NCBI RefSeq assembly: GCF_016808335.1
Contig: NC_053148.1
Coordinates: forward strand, 45,648,930 to 45,712,929
Source of the DNA: Panicum virgatum
Lineage: Eukaryota > Streptophyta > Magnoliopsida > Poales > Poaceae
Direction: 5' to 3'
DNA length: 64,000 nt
Shown: piece by piece, positions 22,447 to 36,628 of the stretch
How positions within the stretch are numbered: position 1 is the stretch's first letter
Layout: each line of letters opens with the position of its first letter
Notes under the pieces: generated by a model
Told to the model about the DNA's origin: nothing
Seen by the model: the letters and a program-made list of their open reading frames with translations, nothing else
Databases searched by the model: none
Translations under genes and position numbers: made by a program

Positions 22447-24309
22447 ATGGCCGTGGAGGCTGTGTCCGGGAACGGCGGCGAGGCTGTGGCGGTGGCGCCG
22501 GTGAAGGAGGTGAGCGCCAAGGTGGGAGGAGGCCAAGGAGGCGGCCACGGTCACCAAGAACGCGTCGTTCAGGGAGGAGAGCAACTTCCTGGATGACCTC
22601 AAGGAGAGCGAGCGGAAGGCGCTCGCCGAGCTCCGCGACAAGGTCGAAGCCGCCATCCTGGAGGGCAAGCTGTTCGATGACGGCAAGCCGGAGGTGAAGG
22701 AGAAGGGGGAGGCCAAGAAGAAGGCTGAGAAGGCGCCTGAGGAGAAGAAAGAGGAGGAAGGGAAGGAGCCCGAACCCGTGGAGAAGAAGGAGGAGGACGA
22801 CGGCAAGAAGGAGGCCGAGGCCGAGGGCAAGGAAGAGGAGGAAGAAAGCAAGGAAGAGGCTGAGAAGGGGATGGAGCAGGAGGAAGGCAAGAAGGAGGAA
22901 GCTGGCGAGGCCGAGAAGGATGCTGCGGCGGCGGAGGAGAAAGCAGCGGAGACGGCGGCGGCCGTCGTCGTGGACAAGGACATCGCCCTGTGGGGCGTGC
23001 CGCTGCTCCCGAGCAAGGGCGACGAGGCCACCGACGTCGTGCTCCTCAAGTTCCTCCGCGCGCGTGACTTCAAGGCCGGCGCCGCATTCGAGATGCTCCG
23101 CCGCACCCTCCGCTGGCGCAGGGACTGGAGCGGCTTCAACCCCGCCGCCGATGCCGATCTCCCCGAGGAGCTCGCGGGCGCGTGCTACCTCGACGGCGCG
23201 GACCGCGAGGGCCACCCGGTGTGCTACAACGCGCTCGGGGTCTTCGCCGACGACGCCGTGTACAAGAAGGCGCTCGGCACCGAGGAAGGCAAGGCGCGGT
23301 TCCTCCGGTGGCGGGTGCGCGCCATGGAGCGCCACGTCGCGGAGCTGGACTTCAAGCCCGGCGGCGCCGCGTCGCTGCTGCAGGTGACCGACCTCAAGAA
23401 CTCGCCGGGGCCGGCCAAGGACTTCCGCATCGCCGTCAAGCAGGTGCTCGACCTGTTCCAGGACAACTACCCCGAGCTCGTCGCAAGAAACGTGAGTACC
23501 ATCACCAAAAGGGATTTCTTCTCAGAATTCTTGGCCGATGCGTGTGATTTACCTTTTTCTGTGTATGATTTAACCTGCAGATCTTGATCAACGTGCCGTT
23601 CTGGTACTACGCGTTCAGCACCCTGTTCAACCCGTTCCTGACGCAGCGGACCAAGAGCAAGTTCGTCATTGCTCGCCCGTCCAAGGTCACCGAGACCCTC
23701 CTCAAGTAAGAATCAGCAGAATTTGTGGAAATATCCTGTTGCCAGTCTTGCAAGAAGCAATATAGCTGTGTGTAATCTTGGACAAATTTTGACAAAAATT
23801 ATTCGCCTTTCTGAAGGTACATTCCGATCGAGGCCATCCCGGTGAAGTACGGCGGCCTGAAACGCGACGACGACGCTGAATTCTCCGCCGATGACGGCGA
23901 AGTCACAGAGCTCACTGTCAAGGGAAGCTCCACCGAGACCATTGAGATTGAAGCTACTGAGGTACCGTAAGAAATTTCTTCAAACAATTCAGACCATGAT
24001 GCAGAGATGTTCTGACACGAGTTGGTTTGGTTTTGATATCTCAGGCGGATGCCACCCTGACATGGTGCTGGGCTGGGAGGTGAACTACAAGGAGTTTGTG
24101 CCGGCCGACGAGGGCTCCTACACCATCATCGTCAGGAAGGGCAAGAAGATGGGGGCCGGCGAGGAGGCGGTCCGCAACTCGTTCCGCGCCGGCGAGCCTG
24201 GCAAGGTGGTGCTCACCGTCGAGAACACCTCGCACAAGAAGAAGAAGGTGCTGTTCGAAGAAGGTGCTGTTCAGGCACAAGGCCAAGAGCCCCTTCGCCA
24301 AGAAGTGCT
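22447..24309 (+). pseudogene. patellin-like SEC14-GOLD protein gene with three frameshifting indels
   Basis: Four exons can be traced: 22447-23491, 23581-23705, 23817-23961 and from about 24044 to 24309. The product has an acidic Lys/Glu-rich N-terminal part, a CRAL-TRIO N-lobe (LLKFLRARDFKAGAAFEMLR), a SEC14 lipid-binding domain (LLQVTDLKNSPGPAKDF, then LINVPFWYYAFSTLFNPFL) and a GOLD domain (SYTIIVRKGKK). Patellins bind phosphoinositides and act in membrane trafficking and cell-plate formation. Three lesions break the frame: one extra G in 22524-22526, about 10 bases missing near 24060 where the GOLD domain starts, and a 16-base tandem duplication near 24257 just before the expected KKC end. 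Splice sites remain normal. Either a recent pseudogene or assembly errors. Confidence 0.85.
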
Positions 24310-24611
24310 GATGCTCGAGCGAAACCTGCAGCCGAATTCTTTGGAGGCCGCGTGAGATGTGCTGAGCTCCGCTCCTATGCTGAGGAGTGAATTGGTTGGT
24401 CGTGTGGATTCGATATTCAATTGTTCATTACATTCTTTATGGGCGTAAGAGAGAAAAGAGAGTACATTGTTTGTATTCATTCATGGTGATTATTTGAGGT
24501 TGGGTGTTGCGGCATGACATTCATGATTCCTGAGAATATAAAGAGCTGGTATCACAAAAAAAATCCATCACAGCCCGTCCTTCCGTTCTCTGCTTCAACC
24601 AAACTGTCTAA

Positions 24612-24881
24612 GGCGCTGTTTGGATACAAAGTATTTTTGGAGTATTGAATAAATACCACGGTTTTACAAAATACTTTGGTTTTTAAAAGCTCATGGGTGT
24701 TTGGATGCAACAAACTTTATGGTTTAAAAACCGTAGCACAATCAAAATTGTAGTCTTTTGGAGTTTTAAAAACTCCACCCTAGACCTCTTTTTTCTAAAC
24801 AGTAGTTTTGCATGTCTTTGGCTTTTAAAACTACAGTTTCTTGATACTATAGTTTTGTAAAACCACATCCAAACAGAGCCT
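24612..24881. mobile_element. MITE with GCTGTTTGGAT ends, about 270 bp
   Basis: Left end AGGCGCTGTTTGGATAC and reverse-complemented right end AGGCTCTGTTTGGATGTGG form imperfect inverted repeats, bounded by CTA on both sides. A second GTGTTTGGATGCAAC near 24691 repeats the left end, suggesting an internal duplication. No coding capacity. Confidence 0.62.
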
Positions 24882-24913
24882 AGCTGTCGCCTTTTGTTAA
24901 CTTCTAATGGCGA

Positions 24914-24975
24914 CGGCACCAATTATCATTACATTCTTGCAACTCGGCACCAATTATCATTACATTCTTGCAACT
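24914..24975. repeat. 31-bp tandem duplication
   Basis: The unit starting CGGCACCAATTATCATTACA occurs at 24914-24944 and again at 24945-24975 without visible change. A recent local duplication in non-coding DNA between the patellin and tubulin genes. Confidence 0.9.
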
Positions 24976-25441
24976 CGTTACTCCGTTGTTCGATTTTGTC
25001 AGAATGGTAGAGAATGCCGTATTGCCATCAAATAGCATTTATTGGCAGAGAAATAAGTATATTCACCGTCCAAATGAGTAACGTGTGCAAGTAAATTGAA
25101 GATGGTTCAAAACTTAGAGAGTCTAAAGCTTGAACAAACTGCCAATGCACCACGGGATATATAACTGATGAATTCTACTACTGCATATAACACTTGTAGT
25201 GCAGCATAAGGATATAACAATAATCAGTTATGCTACTACCTCATAGTAATAACTAACAACAGCTTGAGCAACCAGAACACAAAGAAATGCAGTTTTGTCA
25301 CAGCAACCTCGCATACATAAGCAATAACCACCCACCTATAACCTAACATCACCACAAGCACCTCAATCGACGTAATGGCTAACAGAAAGCATCAGCGATA
25401 CAAGCGATGTCACATCTGGAGAAAGTACTCAGGAAGGTGGC
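24976..25441 (-). other. 3' UTR and downstream region of beta-tubulin
   Basis: AT-rich sequence 3' (on the minus strand) of the tubulin stop codon. It probably holds the 3' UTR. No other gene seen. Confidence 0.45.
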
Positions 25442-27646
<2,205 letters not shown>

Positions 27647-28560
27647 GGCGGCGGATCGGGGGGCGGGGCGGCGGGAGGGGGGCTAGGGTTCCGGCGAGGC
27701 GGTGGGGTTTGGGAGGTTTGGGGGAGGCGGAGTGAGCGTGAAGGGGGGAGGAGAGGGATGGGAAGGGACTTTTATTGGAGGGGCCACTGTGCGATGGGCC
27801 AATTTGAAATCGCTCCTTCTTGGGTGGTGCTTTTGCCGTTACGTCCCTGAAGAATGCAGTAATTCCCCATCGAAACTGAAATGCGGTGGCGCCCATTTTC
27901 AATAGATATTTACCCCCATCCAAATACATCGAGGAAAAAAATCTTTTGAAATACGATTGTTTTTCTTCCGGATTTCAAACGGGACCGGAATAAATAAAGT
28001 CTCCAGCGATGCGATCGTCATTATGGATGGTGACCGTTATGTATTTTCTTTACTATTTTGCCCTCATGGCCTGCGAAACGGATTGGGGCCGCGCACGTGG
28101 CCCGGGGGCGCGCTGGACGCGGCACGCGTATCGCCGTCGCCGCCGAAGCTCGGCCGGGCCGGCGTCCGGTGAGCTGTCGCCGTCGCCGAGATCTTTGCGA
28201 CCGCAAGTTAGGTATATACCTGGATTGGATTCCAAGCAACGCTACCAACCATCAGCGATCAAAGATCAACCGTACTTGATCGAGCAGTCACTGTAGCCGC
28301 GCCTCGCTGCTCTGGGTTTGTGGCCTGGTGTGGTGACAGATTGGACTGGCTGGTGACGAATTGAAGGTTCACCGGCATTGAAGTGGCTCCTCAACATCGA
28401 TGGAACGGGCCGAAAAAAAAAAAGTCGAAAAGAAACGCGCTGGTCCTGTAACTCGGCGGTTTCGATAGATCGCCAGTTGATGGCAGGCAATTGGCTGGCC
28501 AATTCATCTCGCAATTCAATTCAACTCTCAGTTTCGTTTCTCCAGACGCATCCCACCGTG
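27647..28560 (-). other. tubulin 5' UTR, promoter region and shared intergenic DNA
   Basis: Upstream of the tubulin ATG (reading leftward on the minus strand) and, beyond that, upstream of the divergent small gene at 28731. The two genes are head to head with 1084 bases between start codons. No confident TATA box for the tubulin gene. Confidence 0.45.
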
Positions 28561-28573
28561 TGTAATCGTGTGT

Positions 28574-28582
28574 GTATATATA
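28574..28582 (+). promoter_or_regulatory. putative TATA box of the small secreted-protein gene
   Basis: TATATATAG at 28574-28582, about 150 bases before the ATG at 28731. A two-codon upstream ORF (ATG CAC TGA) lies at about 28602, near the expected transcription start. Confidence 0.6.
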
Positions 28583-28730
28583 GCACGGCTCGATCAGTCG
28601 CAATGCACTGATCCGTGGAAGGTGGAAGCTAGCTAGCGGCGACAGCAAATTCGTCTCGTCGATCCATCTCGACCAGTTGCTCGTCGGCGCCGAGCTCGAC
28701 CGTACCGTACCGGAGGCCCGGAGCTAACTA

Positions 28731-29027
28731 ATGGCCCGCGGGGTTATTGCCGCCGCGCTGCTGCTCTACGCGGCCGTCGCGGTGGCTCACGGCGCCCGCG
28801 TCCTCGAGCACCAGCAGCCAGCTGACGACGCCGGGTTCGGCGAGGGCCCTGCCCCCCAGCTGGCGCTGGAAGCAGAGTCGCCGTCGGGGCTCGTCCCGCC
28901 GCCTGCGGTTCCCGGCGGCGACCGGGTGCGGGAGGGAGGCAGCAGCGCGATCGCCGACATCCTGTGGTTCGTGCTCCGGTGGGCGAACGAGGCCGCCGGC
29001 GCCGGCGACAGGCGGAAGGACTACTGA
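28731..29027 (+). CDS. small secreted-type protein, 98 aa, function unknown
   Basis: A single open frame from ATG 28731 to TGA 29025-29027. The first 20 or so residues (MARGVIAAALLLYAAVAVA) form a clear hydrophobic signal-peptide-like segment followed by HGAR, a plausible cleavage area. The mature part is acidic and proline/alanine-rich (PAPQLALEAE, GLVPPPAVPGGDR) and ends with a Trp-containing amphipathic stretch (IADILWFVLRWANEA) and KDY. A TATA box at 28574 and an AATAAA at 29078 support a real transcription unit. No cysteines, so not a typical defensin or lipid-transfer protein. It could be a precursor of a short secreted peptide or a lineage-specific protein. No family recognised. Confidence 0.62.
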   Translation: MARGVIAAALLLYAAVAVAHGARVLEHQQPADDAGFGEGPAPQLALEAESPSGLVPPPAVPGGDRVREGGSSAIADILWFVLRWANEAAGAGDRRKDY

Positions 29028-29077
29028 ACTTGGTCAACGAGTAGATATAAGCGACTGATGGTGTGGCGACGGGACCT

Positions 29078-29083
29078 AATAAA
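29078..29083 (+). terminator. putative polyadenylation signal AATAAA
   Basis: AATAAA 51 bases after the stop of the 98-aa ORF, followed by T-rich sequence, a usual arrangement for plant 3' ends. Confidence 0.55.
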
Positions 29084-29949
29084 CGCTCGCGTTTCTCGTC
29101 TTGACCCTTTCTGATTTACTTCTGAGGTCTGATGGTTAAAAAGCTTGTTAGTTTTCAGATCCAGTCCATTTCCTTTTTGTGCTTATAAACTTACAAAATT
29201 GAGAACTCTCTTCTCAACTTTCGTTATGCGGTTATATATTAATCTAAGCACGTTTTAAGTTCGCGTTACAGCTTTATTTTTACAGTGCGGTGTGCCGTCA
29301 ACAGTGAATCGCCTCTGGCGTCCGTTGACAGTCAAGATCACGCGGTGTCCCTGCAGGGAAAAAAAAATCGGTGAGGACCATCCCCACAAATGTAATAACT
29401 AAGACCTCCTTCAATGCCGGCGACGTCGCTAGCTAAATCAATTTTTAAATTAGTGAACAGTGCAAAATATCTTTCGCTAGCGCTGTAGTTCTCACTTGCG
29501 ATAAGAACAAGTATTATAGATGGCGTATAGCAGGCTATATAGATGTCGTATAGCAGGTTGAGAGTGTACGTGAGGATGAGAGAGAAGGTGACGGGCGTCT
29601 CACCATCTGCCCGTAGCAACCGGCGGAGAGCCGCTGCCTCTACTCCTATTGGCTCAGCAATTCGGACCCGCCACTCCTATTGGGTGAGCAACTCGAGCCC
29701 GCCACCATCATAGCGGGCGTCTCAGCCGGCGGTCGAGGTTCCCATTAGCCATGCTCTAACGCTCTCCTCCTCACAGCTCACGCGCATGCGACCTGAGGCT
29801 CTGCTGCTGTTGTGCCACCCAACGACGTCGCCCTTGCTGGCTCCAACCACTGAAGGAGGCTTAAGCCGAGCAACCAAGCGTCGCCTCGGAGCTGCGAGAC
29901 GCAAGGCGCGAGCGACAGAGCCGGAGTTGCCACGAGCGTGCGATGGAGC
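29084..29949. other. intergenic stretch left of the Copia insertion
   Basis: No gene supported. Bases 29490-29600 contain a near-duplicate (GATGGCGTATAGCAGG, then GATGTCGTATAGCAGG), a small local repeat that may belong to a decayed MITE. Confidence 0.4.
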
Positions 29950-31058
29950 TGTTAGAAATCTAGGCAATTTTCGGTATATTTTAATTCCAAAATTAAATGT
30001 ATAAACTAGCAATATTTCTATGACTTTAAGGAGTAAAATAAAACATGTGAACATGTTTATACTTATCACACATATAAGCATAAACAATATAAATAACCAA
30101 AGTTTCAGGGAGTACCCTAAAGCGGGGCCGTTGCCGGAGGCATTGGCTGCGCTGTTACCAACTGGAGTAGACATCTACTCGGTTGGCCTCAGTCGAAGTA
30201 GTCGAACTAAATCGGTGCAGGAAGAAGTTTGCAGTGCAGTCCCACGAACGGTCACCAAGATGTAGTCGACGTAGTCGTTCGGCCACCAGAATGTAGTCGA
30301 CGTAGTCGTTCGGCTCGTCCACCAGGAAGTAGTCGTACAATCGGGCAAAGCCTTAGTATTTTTGAGCAGTCACGCTAAAGCGTTACCCAAAAACCTAATT
30401 GCCCGCCTATCCCGTGCAGGATCTCAAGGCGAGCAAGGTTTCGGAGGCCTGCTCACGCTAATTCTGTGCGCGCAGAAATTAGCGTTGGGGAACTCAGTTG
30501 TTGCAACTGGAGAGGGAGAAGAGAGGAGCCGAGTTGCCTCAGTGCTCTGGTGCAGGATGGATGAGGGGAATGGCACTCCTTATATAGTGACTCAGGTGCT
30601 CAGGATCGTTGAACCTGGACACCATCAGAGTCATTTAGGTGATGTGGTTATGGCCATTAATTACAGATTTAATTACACGTTTAATCGCACGATTAATTGC
30701 TGTCAACGGCAAAATAGCCATCACATCGCACCGCGCCGCGCCGCGCCGCGCCGCGCCGCACCGCCCGGCCGGCCGGCCGCGCCGCGCCGCGCCGCGCCTC
30801 GCCTCGGCCTCGGCCACGGCCACGGCCACGGCCACGGCCCGGCCCGGCGCGGCGAGGCGAGCGAGCGCGCGCGCGTGTGGTTCACCGTCCTCCTCTTACC
30901 GGCTTCACAAGTGGTGTACAAGAAGTCCACCTTTTAAGTCGGTTGAGATCCTCCTCAATTCCCGGTACGGAATTAAACATTAATTCCCTAGTATTAATAG
31001 TGGGCTTTAAATTCTTTTAATGCTTTAGAATAAATGGGCCAAGCCCATTACTCCAACA
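29950..31058 (-). repeat. 3' LTR of the Copia element, with expanded CCGCG and GGCCAC repeats
   Basis: Matches the LTR at 35545-36628. From 30730 to 30860 it carries long runs of GCCGC and CACGGC-type units that the other LTR lacks, while the other has a 108-bp duplication at the corresponding place. Confidence 0.94.
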
Positions 31059-31623
31059 ATCCCTACCAAGAAATTTAAGCCACACTAGAAATACCCTCAT
31101 TCTCTCATTGATATACCAGTATTCGACAGAGACTGTTAAGTTGAACTTCCATCTAGGACAAAGGCTACACTTATTCACAACTGTGCAATGGACTATGCCT
31201 TGAATTGCCAGTTTTGTGCAAACAAGTTTGACCAGAGCCCTACACTGGTACTAGGCTGCAAAAGCATCCCCGCGGTTTGGAGCTTATAAGTCATACTCTA
31301 GGCCCTTCATGAGTTTCTAGAGAATACCCAATTCTCATAGACCATGACCAGTGGTCAAACTCATATAGGTGTGTTTCTTTCAGATGTTCTGTAGGACAAC
31401 ATCTTTGTTTCAAGAAAACAACTCATTTGTTTAAAAGAAACCACCTGGCACACATTAAGGTATAGACCAACCTGCCATACAGATTAGAAGAGAAATGCAC
31501 CTTATACACGGAATGAGCCCTTTTCACAAAGGTTCTCTTCTCACAGTCAGACTTTAGTTTGTTTCACCATCCTAATTCACGGGATCTCCGATCACATAGG
31601 ACAGGTTTCCACTATAGAATGAC

Positions 31624-34600
31624 TCACGTGGGTCTCAAGCCCAATTCCATAGATGCATTGTCTATCACATTTCGTGAAAGACCCTTTGTAAACTGATCTG
31701 CCAGATTTTTAGCCGTCTGAACATAGTCCAGGGCTATAACTCCGGAGTTTCTCAATTTTCTAACAGATTTCAACCGCCTTTTCACATGTCTAGATGACTT
31801 CATGTTATCCTTTGAACTATTCACCTTGACAATTACCGTTTGATTGTCACAGTTCTTTAGGATTGCCGGTAACGGTTTTTCAACTATCGGCAAGTCCATA
31901 AGGAGCTCACGAAGCCACTCAGCCTCAACAGTGGCGGTATCTAATGCTGTGAGTTCTGCTTTCATAGTTGACCTCGTTAAGATGGTCTGCTTGCAAGACT
32001 TCCAGGAAACAGCTCCACCACCAAGTGTAAACACATATCCACTTGTAGCCTTTATCTCATCAGCATCAGAAATCCAATTTGAATCACTATACCCTTCTAG
32101 TACCCTTGGGTACCCGGTGTAGTGAATTCCATAGTTCATTGTCCCCTTCAGATAGCGCATTACTCTTTCAAGACCCTTCCAATGATCATCTCCCGGGTTT
32201 GAAACAAACCGGCTCAGTTTGCTTACAGCAAACGAGATGTCAGGTCTTGTAGCGCTCGCTAAATACATTAATGAACCAATGATCTGAGAATATCTCAGCT
32301 GATCTCGCATTATCCTTTTGTTCTTTCTAAGAATTAAACTGGCATCATATGGTGTTGAGACAGGTTTATAGTCGCTATAACCAAAGCGACTTAACACCTT
32401 CTCCACATAGTGAGACTGTGTAAGAATCACCCCACCATTGATCTCTTTTACCAGCTTTATATTAAGGATAACATCAGCTTCTCCCAGATCCTTCATCTCA
32501 AAATTTTGAGATAAAAACTCTTTGACTTCCTTAATCACATTAAGGCTAGTGCCAAAGATCAGTATGTCATCCACATACAAGCACAAAATCACTCCTTCAG
32601 CCCCACCATAGCGATAGTACACACATCTGTCAGCTTCGTTCACAACAAAGCCGGCAGAGGTCAAAGTTCTATCAAACTTTTCATGCCACTGCTTAGGCGC
32701 TTGCTTGAGACCATATAAAGATTTTAACAACTTACAAACCATTCCTTCTTGACCCTTTGATACAAACCCATCCGGCTGATCCATATAGATCTCCTCTTCT
32801 AACTCTCCATTGAGGAAAGCCGTCTTAACGTCCATCTGATGAACGAGAAGACCATAAGAGGCTGCCAAGGAAAGTAACACTCGAATTGTGGTCAATCGGG
32901 CAACTGGTGAATAAGTGTCAAAGAAATCTTCTCCTTCTTTTTGTGTATAACCCTTGGCCACAAGCCTAGCCTTGTACTTTTCAATAGTACCATCTGGCCT
33001 AAGCTTTTTCTTGAACACCCACTTGCATCCAACCGGTTTACATCCATAAGGACGTTCAACGACCTCCCAGGTTCCATTAGACATAATAGAATCCATCTCA
33101 CTCCTTACTGCTTCCTTCCAATAGTCAGCATCAGGAGATGAATATGCCTCTTCAATGGTTCTGGGTGTATCATCTATGAGGTATACAATGAAATCATCAC
33201 CAAAAGACTTCACAGTCCTTTGTCTCTTGCTCTTTCTCGGAGCATCATTGTTATCCTCCTCAGGATTTTCTACAAGTGTATGTTCATTGTGTTCTATCGG
33301 CTCAGCAGAGCCATCATCCTTGATGAACTCTTGCCTAGATGAACTTGTTTCATCTCTCATGGGAAAAATGTTTTCAAAAAATGTAGCATCTCTGGACTCC
33401 ATTATAGTACCAACATGCATGTCAGGTACACCAGATTTCACTATTAAAAATCTATATCCAACGCTGTGAATAGCATAACCTAGAAAGATACAATCCACAG
33501 TTTTAGCTCCAAGCTTACGTTTTTTGGTTATTGGCACACTCACTTTTGCCAAACAACCCCATGTACGTAAGTATGACAGTGTTGGCCTTTTCTTCTCCCA
33601 TTCCTCGAAAGGAGTTATCTCTTTATTCTTTGTAGGAACACGGTTTAGGACATGACATGCAATCAATATAGCCTCACCCCACCATTCCTTGGAAAGTCCC
33701 GCTGTATCTAACATGGCGTTAACCAAATCCGTTAGAGTGCGGTTCTTTCTTTCGGCAACCCCATTTGACTGAGGTGAATAGGGAGGCGTCCTCTCATGAA
33801 TAATACCATGTTCCTCGCAGAATAAAGTAAATAAATTTGAGAAATACTCGCCACCACGATCTGACCTAACTCTTTTGATCTTTCTCTCAAGTTGGTTTTC
33901 TACTTCAGCTTTATAGATTTTAAAGTAGTGTAAAGCTTCATCTTTTGACTTCAACAAATAGATGTAACAAAATCTAGTACTATCATCAATCAAAGTCATG
34001 AAATATTTTTTACCACCTTTTGTCAACACTCCATTCATTTCGCACAAATCGGAATGAATTAATTCTAAGGGTGCCAAGCTCCTTGCCTCCGCGGTCTTAT
34101 GAGGCTTACGAGTTTGTTTTGATTCAACACATACATGACACTTAGAATTTTTGATAAAAGTGAACTTTGGAATTAAGCTCAAATTAGCTAAGCGCATCAT
34201 ACAACCAAAATTAACGTGACAAAGCCTCGAATGCCAAACATTTGTTTCATCAACGTTAATAACATTGTATGCAATTTTATTACAAACATCTGACAAAGAA
34301 AGACGGAACAAACCTCCGCTTTCATAACCTTTTCCAACAAAAGTACCAAACTTAGACAAGATACATTTATTGGACTCAAAGACTAATTTGAAACCATCTC
34401 TACACAGTAGAGAGCCGCTGACTAAATTCTTCTTGATGGTGGGGACATGCTGCACGTTCTTCAGCTGCACGGTCTTCCCCGAAGTAAACTTCAGATTTAC
34501 CGTACCAACACCAAGAACACGCGCATGTGATCCGTTCCCCATCAGCAAGGAGGAAGTCCCGCCGGTCTGGTAAGAAGAGAACAAAGAAGCATCAGCACAA

Positions 34601-35544
34601 ACATGAATATTAGCACCAGTGTCAACCCACCACTCGGGTGAACCAAAGACTGAAAGAACAGTAGATAATAAATTACCGTACCCCGAAGTTCCTCCAGGCT
34701 CGCTAATAACCATGTTGGCGGAGTCGTTGCCTTTGCGGTTCGGACACTTTGCAGCAAAGTGATCCGTACTAGCACACACATAGCAGGCTCCCGTCTTCTT
34801 CTTCTTCTTAAAAGTGGTTGTCTTCTTAGTCTTTGGTTGGTTCTGCGGTGGCTTTTTCTTGTTCTTATGGGAGTTGTTCTTCTGAACAAGATTGGCACTT
34901 GAAGCACCAACAACTCCTTTCCCACGTATGTCCTTTGCTCTCGCCTTCTCCTCAACATCAAGAGTCCCTATGAGTCCATCTATTGTGAACTCCTGTCTCT
35001 TATGTTTTAGAGAAGTAGCAAAGTCCCTCTAAGAAGGTGGCAGCTTAGAGATTATACCTCCAGCCACAAACTTATTGGGTAACACACATGGGGACTCTTT
35101 GCTGCAATTTTTGAGATCTTTTGCCAGAGTATGTATTTCATGAGCCTGTTCCACTACAGAACGGTCTTCGACCATCCTGTACTCAAGGAACTGCTCCATG
35201 ATATACAACTCACTTCCGGCGTCAGATACTCCATATTGAGCCTCAAGAGCATCCCACAAAGCTTTGCCAGTTGGCAGCCGGATATAAGAATCCACCAGGT
35301 TATCGCCGAGAACACTAATGATCAAGCCTCGAAAGAGGATATCAGCCTCATTGAACGCACTCCCTTCCTCTGGAGAGAATTGTTCAGGCTTACCCTCTTT
35401 CACATGTATCACTCTCGATAGTGTTAACCACAGTATAAGCCGCTCTTGCCAACGTTTGTAATTTGAACCATCAAAAGGTGATGGTTTGATTGATGCAGCA
35501 AAGCTAGATACCGAAAGCCTATTAATACAGTCAGGTTTTTGGAT
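31624..35544 (-). pseudogene. Copia gag-pol polyprotein, one nonsense codon
   Basis: On the minus strand a single frame covers gag and pol. It is open within the 5' LTR from ATG at 35769 down to a TAG at 35031-35029, then open again in the same frame to 31624. The TAG sits where Copia gag usually has Trp (LPPS, then [11 protein letters not shown]). Domains in order: gag with FDGSNYKRWQERL; zinc knuckle C-x2-C-x4-H-x4-C near 34785; protease DTGA near 34626; integrase with [14 protein letters not shown] and [10 protein letters not shown] with CLYVDDIL near 32580; RNase H near 31960. One base change separates it from an open polyprotein, so this copy is freshly dead or depends on readthrough. 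Confidence 0.92.
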
Positions 35545-36628
35545 TGTTAGAAATCTAGGCAATTTTCGATATATTTTAATTCCAAAATTAAATGTATAAA
35601 CTAGCAATATTTCTATGACTTTAAGGAGTAAAATAAAATATGTGAACATGTTTATACTTATCACACATATAAGCATAAACAATATAAATAACCAAAGTTT
35701 CAGGGAGTACCCTAAAGCGGGGCCGTTGCCGGAGGCATTGGCTGCGCTGTTACCAACTGGAGTAGACATCTACTCGGTTGGCCTCAGTCGAAGTAGTCGA
35801 ACTAAATCGGTGCAGGAAGAAGTTCGCAGTGCAGTCCCACGAACGGTCACCAAGATGTAGTCGACGTAGTCGTTCGGCCACCAGAATGTAGTCGACGTAG
35901 TCGTTCGGCTCGTCCACCAGGAAGTAGTCGTACAATCGGGCAAAGCCTTAGTATTTTTGAGCAGTCACGCTAAAGCGTTACCCAAAAACCTGATTGCCCG
36001 CCTATCCCGTGCAGGATCTCAAGGCGAGCAAGGTTTCGGAGGCCTGCTCACGCTAATTCTGTGCGCGCAGAAATTAGCGTTGGGGAACTCAGTTGTTGCA
36101 ACTGGAGAGGGAGAAGAGAGGAGCCGAGTTGCCTCAGTGCTCTGGTGCAGGATGGATGAGGGGAATGTCACTCCTTATATAGTGACTCAGGTGCTCAGGA
36201 TCGTTGAACCTGGACACCATCAGAGTCATTTAGGTGATGCGGTTATGGCCATTAATTACAGATTTAATTGCACGTTTAATCGCATCGCGCCGCGCCTCGG
36301 CCTCGGCCTCGTTGAACCTGGACACCATCAGAGTCATTTAGGTGATGCGGTTATGGCCATTAATTACAGATTTAATTGCACGTTTAATCGCATCGCGCCG
36401 CGCCTCGGCCTCGGCGCGGCGCGGCGCGGCGAGCGAGCGCGCGCGTGTGGTTCACCGTCCTCCTCTTACCGGCTTCACAAGTGGTGTACAAGAAGTCCAC
36501 CTTTTAAGTCGGTTGAGATCCTCCTCAATTCCCGGTACGGAATTAAACATTGATTCCCTAGCATTAATAGTGGGCTTTAAATTCTTTTAATGCTTTAGAA
36601 TAAATGAGCCAAGCCCATTACTCCAACA
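35545..36628 (-). repeat. 5' LTR of the Copia element, with internal 108-bp tandem duplication
   Basis: Pair of the LTR at 29950-31058. Bases 36202-36309 and 36310-36417 are consecutive copies of a unit beginning CGTTGAACCTGGACACCATC. The left LTR has this unit once. Confidence 0.94.

Larger units (their letters stand above)
29950..36628 (-). mobile_element. Ty1/Copia LTR retrotransposon, nearly complete, 6679 bp
   Basis: Two LTRs (29950-31058 and 35545-36628) start TGTTAG and end CCAACA as written on the plus strand, and are flanked by the target duplication GGAGC (29945-29949 and 36629-36633). The coding strand is minus, so the right LTR is the 5' LTR. Gag, protease, integrase, RT and RNase H follow in that order, which is the Copia order. 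A polypurine tract (GGTAGGGAT on the minus strand) adjoins the left LTR. By eye the LTRs differ by only about ten substitutions plus repeat-number changes, so the insertion is young. No usual tRNA-Met primer site (TGGTATCAGAGC) follows the 5' LTR. Confidence 0.96.

Noticed and set aside
22313..23335. 340-aa minus-strand open frame, Leu-rich
   Set aside because: Antisense to the patellin exon, an artefact of the Glu/Lys-rich GC-biased coding strand. No domain and no splice logic.
30362..30937. 191-aa ORF and the similar 198-aa ORF at 35957-36553
   Set aside because: Both lie in the LTRs of the Copia element on the antisense strand. The shared sequence reflects LTR identity, not a gene family.
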